Source: Symploca sp. SIO3C6
Lineage (GTDB): Bacteria > Cyanobacteriota > Cyanobacteriia > Cyanobacteriales > Coleofasciculaceae
Direction: 5' to 3'
Length of the DNA stretch: 64,000 bases
Assembly: GCA_010692425.1 (NCBI GenBank)
Contig: JAAHHJ010000001.1
Span: forward strand, 280,806-344,805
A program made the position numbers and the translations under genes. How positions within the stretch are numbered: position 1 is the stretch's first letter; every line of letters begins with the position of its first letter. Shown piece after piece: positions 62,391-64,000 of this stretch. The notes beneath the pieces are model-generated. The model had not been told where the DNA came from. It did not search any database and saw only the letters and a program-made list of their open reading frames with translations.

Positions 62391-64000
62391 ATGACAGACA
62401 ATTTGCAGAACTTTTCAGCCGCTTTACCTGATGAAGTAACTTTTACTTGGAAAGCCCCAGGAAATCAATTTGGTGATTCTAGTTATCTTGATATCACTAT
62501 CAACAGTGATAGTACCATTGATGGTCAATATGATGCCTGGTGTATAGACAGTGACCGCTCTTTGATCGGTGCTACAAAAGGTAAAGTTTTTTCTAGTTAC
62601 GAAGAACTACCCCCGGAATTAATTGGTCCAGGCAATATCGAAAAACCCGAAAATCTGGACTCACTTAACTGGATTATTAATCAGGGATTTGTTGGTACAG
62701 AATTACTTGGTGAAAATGGTGATAACCTCGGTACTATTACTTATGGAGATATCCAGAGAGCAATTTGGTCTATTCTCGACGACGTCAATATCACACTGGG
62801 ATTGGGAAATTTCAGTGAAGAGCGAGCGCAAAGAATTGCGGAGTTAGCTCTCACGCAGGGTGATGGCTTTGTACCTGGGTTTGGTCAGAAACTGGCAGTT
62901 ATCATCACCCCTGATGAAACTGATGATGGTGTATTCAACCCTGATAAACAGTTCATCATCGCTGAAGTTGAATTGTCAAAGCTAGGAAACTTCGTCTTTG
63001 AAGATACCGATGCTGATGGTATCCAAGATGCTGGTGAGGAAGGCATTGCTGGAGTTACCGTTAACTTACTGAGTGATGTTGATGGTGATGGTGAAATTGA
63101 GGCAAATGAAATCATCGACACCACCACCACTGATGCCAATGGTGAATATCATTTCACTGTTGTTGCAGGTGATTATAAGGTTCAATTTGAACAACCGGAA
63201 GGATTTAGTGAAGTCAGCCCTTCTCAACAGGGAGGAAATCCAGAAGTAGACTCTGATGGGTTAATCTCTGATGTTGTTAATTTAGCTCCTGGTGAAGAAG
63301 ATCTAAGCATTGATGCAGGTTTCTTTAACAATATTGAGCCTGCTGGTTTGGGTGACTTTGTCTTTGAAGACAGCAACGGTAATGGTATCCAAGATACTGG
63401 TGAAAGTGGTGTCGAAGGAGTATTGGTCAAACTGCAAAATCCTGATGGTAGTGCAGTAACTGATGGAGATGGCAACCCTATTACCACTACCACTGCCGCC
63501 GATGGCTCTTATTCCTTTACTGGCCTCACCCCAGGGGAATACAAAGTCATGTTTGTTGCTCCTGACGGCTTTGTCTTTACTACTGCTAATGCTGGTGGTG
63601 ATGATACAGTCGATAGTGATGCTAATCCCAGCAACGGTATGACTCAAACTGTCACTCTTGAAAGTGGCGATTTTAACGATACTTTAGATGCTGGTTTAAT
63701 TCAACCTGCTGGTTTGGGTGACTTTGTCTTTGAAGACAGCAACGGTAATGGTATCCAAGATACTGGTGAAAGTGGTGTCGAAGGAGTATTGGTCAAACTG
63801 CAAAATCCTGATGGTAGTGCAGTAACTGATGGAGATGGCAACCCTATTACCACTACCACTGCCGCCGATGGCTCTTATTCCTTTACTGGCCTCACCCCAG
63901 GGGAATACAAAGTCATGTTTGTTGCTCCTGACGGCTTTGTCTTTACTACTGCTAATGCTGGTGGTGATGATACAGTCGATAGTGATGCTAATCCCAGCAA
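62391..64000 (+). CDS. SdrD-B-repeat surface protein with candidate thioester domain (3' end outside window)
   Basis: 536 residues are visible, with no signal peptide at the N-terminus. Residues 15-180 resemble a Cys-Gln thioester adhesin domain: DAWCID (Cys51) and GDIQRAIWSIL (Gln122), the [YFW]C-phi and xQxAIW pattern. From about 200 there are three SdrD-B-like (Cna-B family) repeats with calcium-binding-like text (GNFVFEDTDADGIQDAGEEG). The second and third are identical at the DNA level over 296 bp. A secreted adhesin or sheath protein is likely. Start ATG at 62391. Confidence 0.85.
   Translation, partial: MTDNLQNFSAALPDEVTFTWKAPGNQFGDSSYLDITINSDSTIDGQYDAWCIDSDRSLIGATKGKVFSSYEELPPELIGPGNIEKPENLDSLNWIINQGFVGTELLGENGDNLGTITYGDIQRAIWSILDDVNITLGLGNFSEERAQRIAELALTQGDGFVPGFGQKLAVIITPDETDDGVFNPDKQFIIAEVELSKLGNFVFEDTDADGIQDAGEEGIAGVTVNLLSDVDGDGEIEANEIIDTTTTDANGEYHFTVVAGDYKVQFEQPEGFSEVSPSQQGGNPEVDSDGLISDVVNLAPGEEDLSIDAGFFNNIEPAGLGDFVFEDSNGNGIQDTGESGVEGVLVKLQNPDGSAVTDGDGNPITTTTAADGSYSFTGLTPGEYKVMFVAPDGFVFTTANAGGDDTVDSDANPSNGMTQTVTLESGDFNDTLDAGLIQPAGLGDFVFEDSNGNGIQDTGESGVEGVLVKLQNPDGSAVTDGDGNPITTTTAADGSYSFTGLTPGEYKVMFVAPDGFVFTTANAGGDDTVDSDANPS
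63339..64000 (+). repeat. 366-bp tandem repeat in the surface protein gene
   Basis: 63339-63634 and 63705-64000 are identical base for base as far as the window shows, with a 366-bp (122-codon) period. The first, more diverged unit starts near 62980. More copies may follow beyond the window. Confidence 0.9.

Overview
The window comes from a chromosome of a filamentous, Nostoc/Oscillatoria-like cyanobacterium. The evidence is about fifteen HIP1 octamers (GCGATCGC), typical 7- and 8-bp cyanobacterial tandem repeats, a bifunctional-nuclease family protein, a CSP41-type epimerase, a PilMNOQ operon with an AMIN-domain secretin, and short palindromic repeats inserted into genes. Base composition is roughly 42-45% GC by eye. 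No rRNA, tRNA or CRISPR array was recognised.

Layout. 1-1.6 kb: the start of a TIR plus AAA-like ATPase gene, then a decayed TnpB transposon remnant. 1.9-20 kb: mostly core genes (DUF2232 membrane protein, Crp-family regulator, a large acidic coiled-coil protein, sugar transferase, pgsA, CSP41-like epimerase, surE, aldo/keto reductase, bifunctional nuclease, riboflavin synthase, M23 peptidase, birA, pgeF, a serpin, FeoA). 20.4-25.0 kb: a GNAT gene converges on a minus-strand series made of a 52-residue peptide ending in two DADGGDL repeats, a JmjC/cupin-type oxygenase and a sucrase/ferredoxin-like protein. This looks like an undescribed RiPP-type cassette and is the most interesting part of the window. 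RidA and an alpha/beta hydrolase follow.

25.3-32.6 kb: a peptide-type ABC importer whose two permease genes are separated from its lipoprotein binding protein by about 3.7 kb. That gap holds repeats, a stop-interrupted small gene and a convergent DNA methyltransferase / putative restriction endonuclease pair. 32.7-41.3 kb: membrane and Uma2 proteins, an OmpR-type two-component system, an 11-repeat membrane WD40 protein, a DUF4231/SLATT-like protein preceded by a gene broken by one stop codon, and a small lipoprotein. 41.6-50.5 kb: an FAD oxidoreductase without the redox disulfide, CobD, HU, and pilMNOQ (type IV pili). 50.8-52.9 kb: folC and a universal stress protein. 53-61.6 kb: an ABC exporter downstream of a two-module NRPS that lacks the first half of its first condensation domain. 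62.4 kb to the end: a SdrD-B-repeat surface protein whose N-terminal domain has the hallmarks of a Cys-Gln thioester adhesin domain.

Repeats shape the region. A 108-109 bp MITE-like element occurs three times. Palindromic short repeats have entered small genes. Unrelated housekeeping genes (cobD, the FAD oxidoreductase, folC) appear to carry repeat-derived in-frame insertions. All functions are inferred from reading the sequence; no database search was run.
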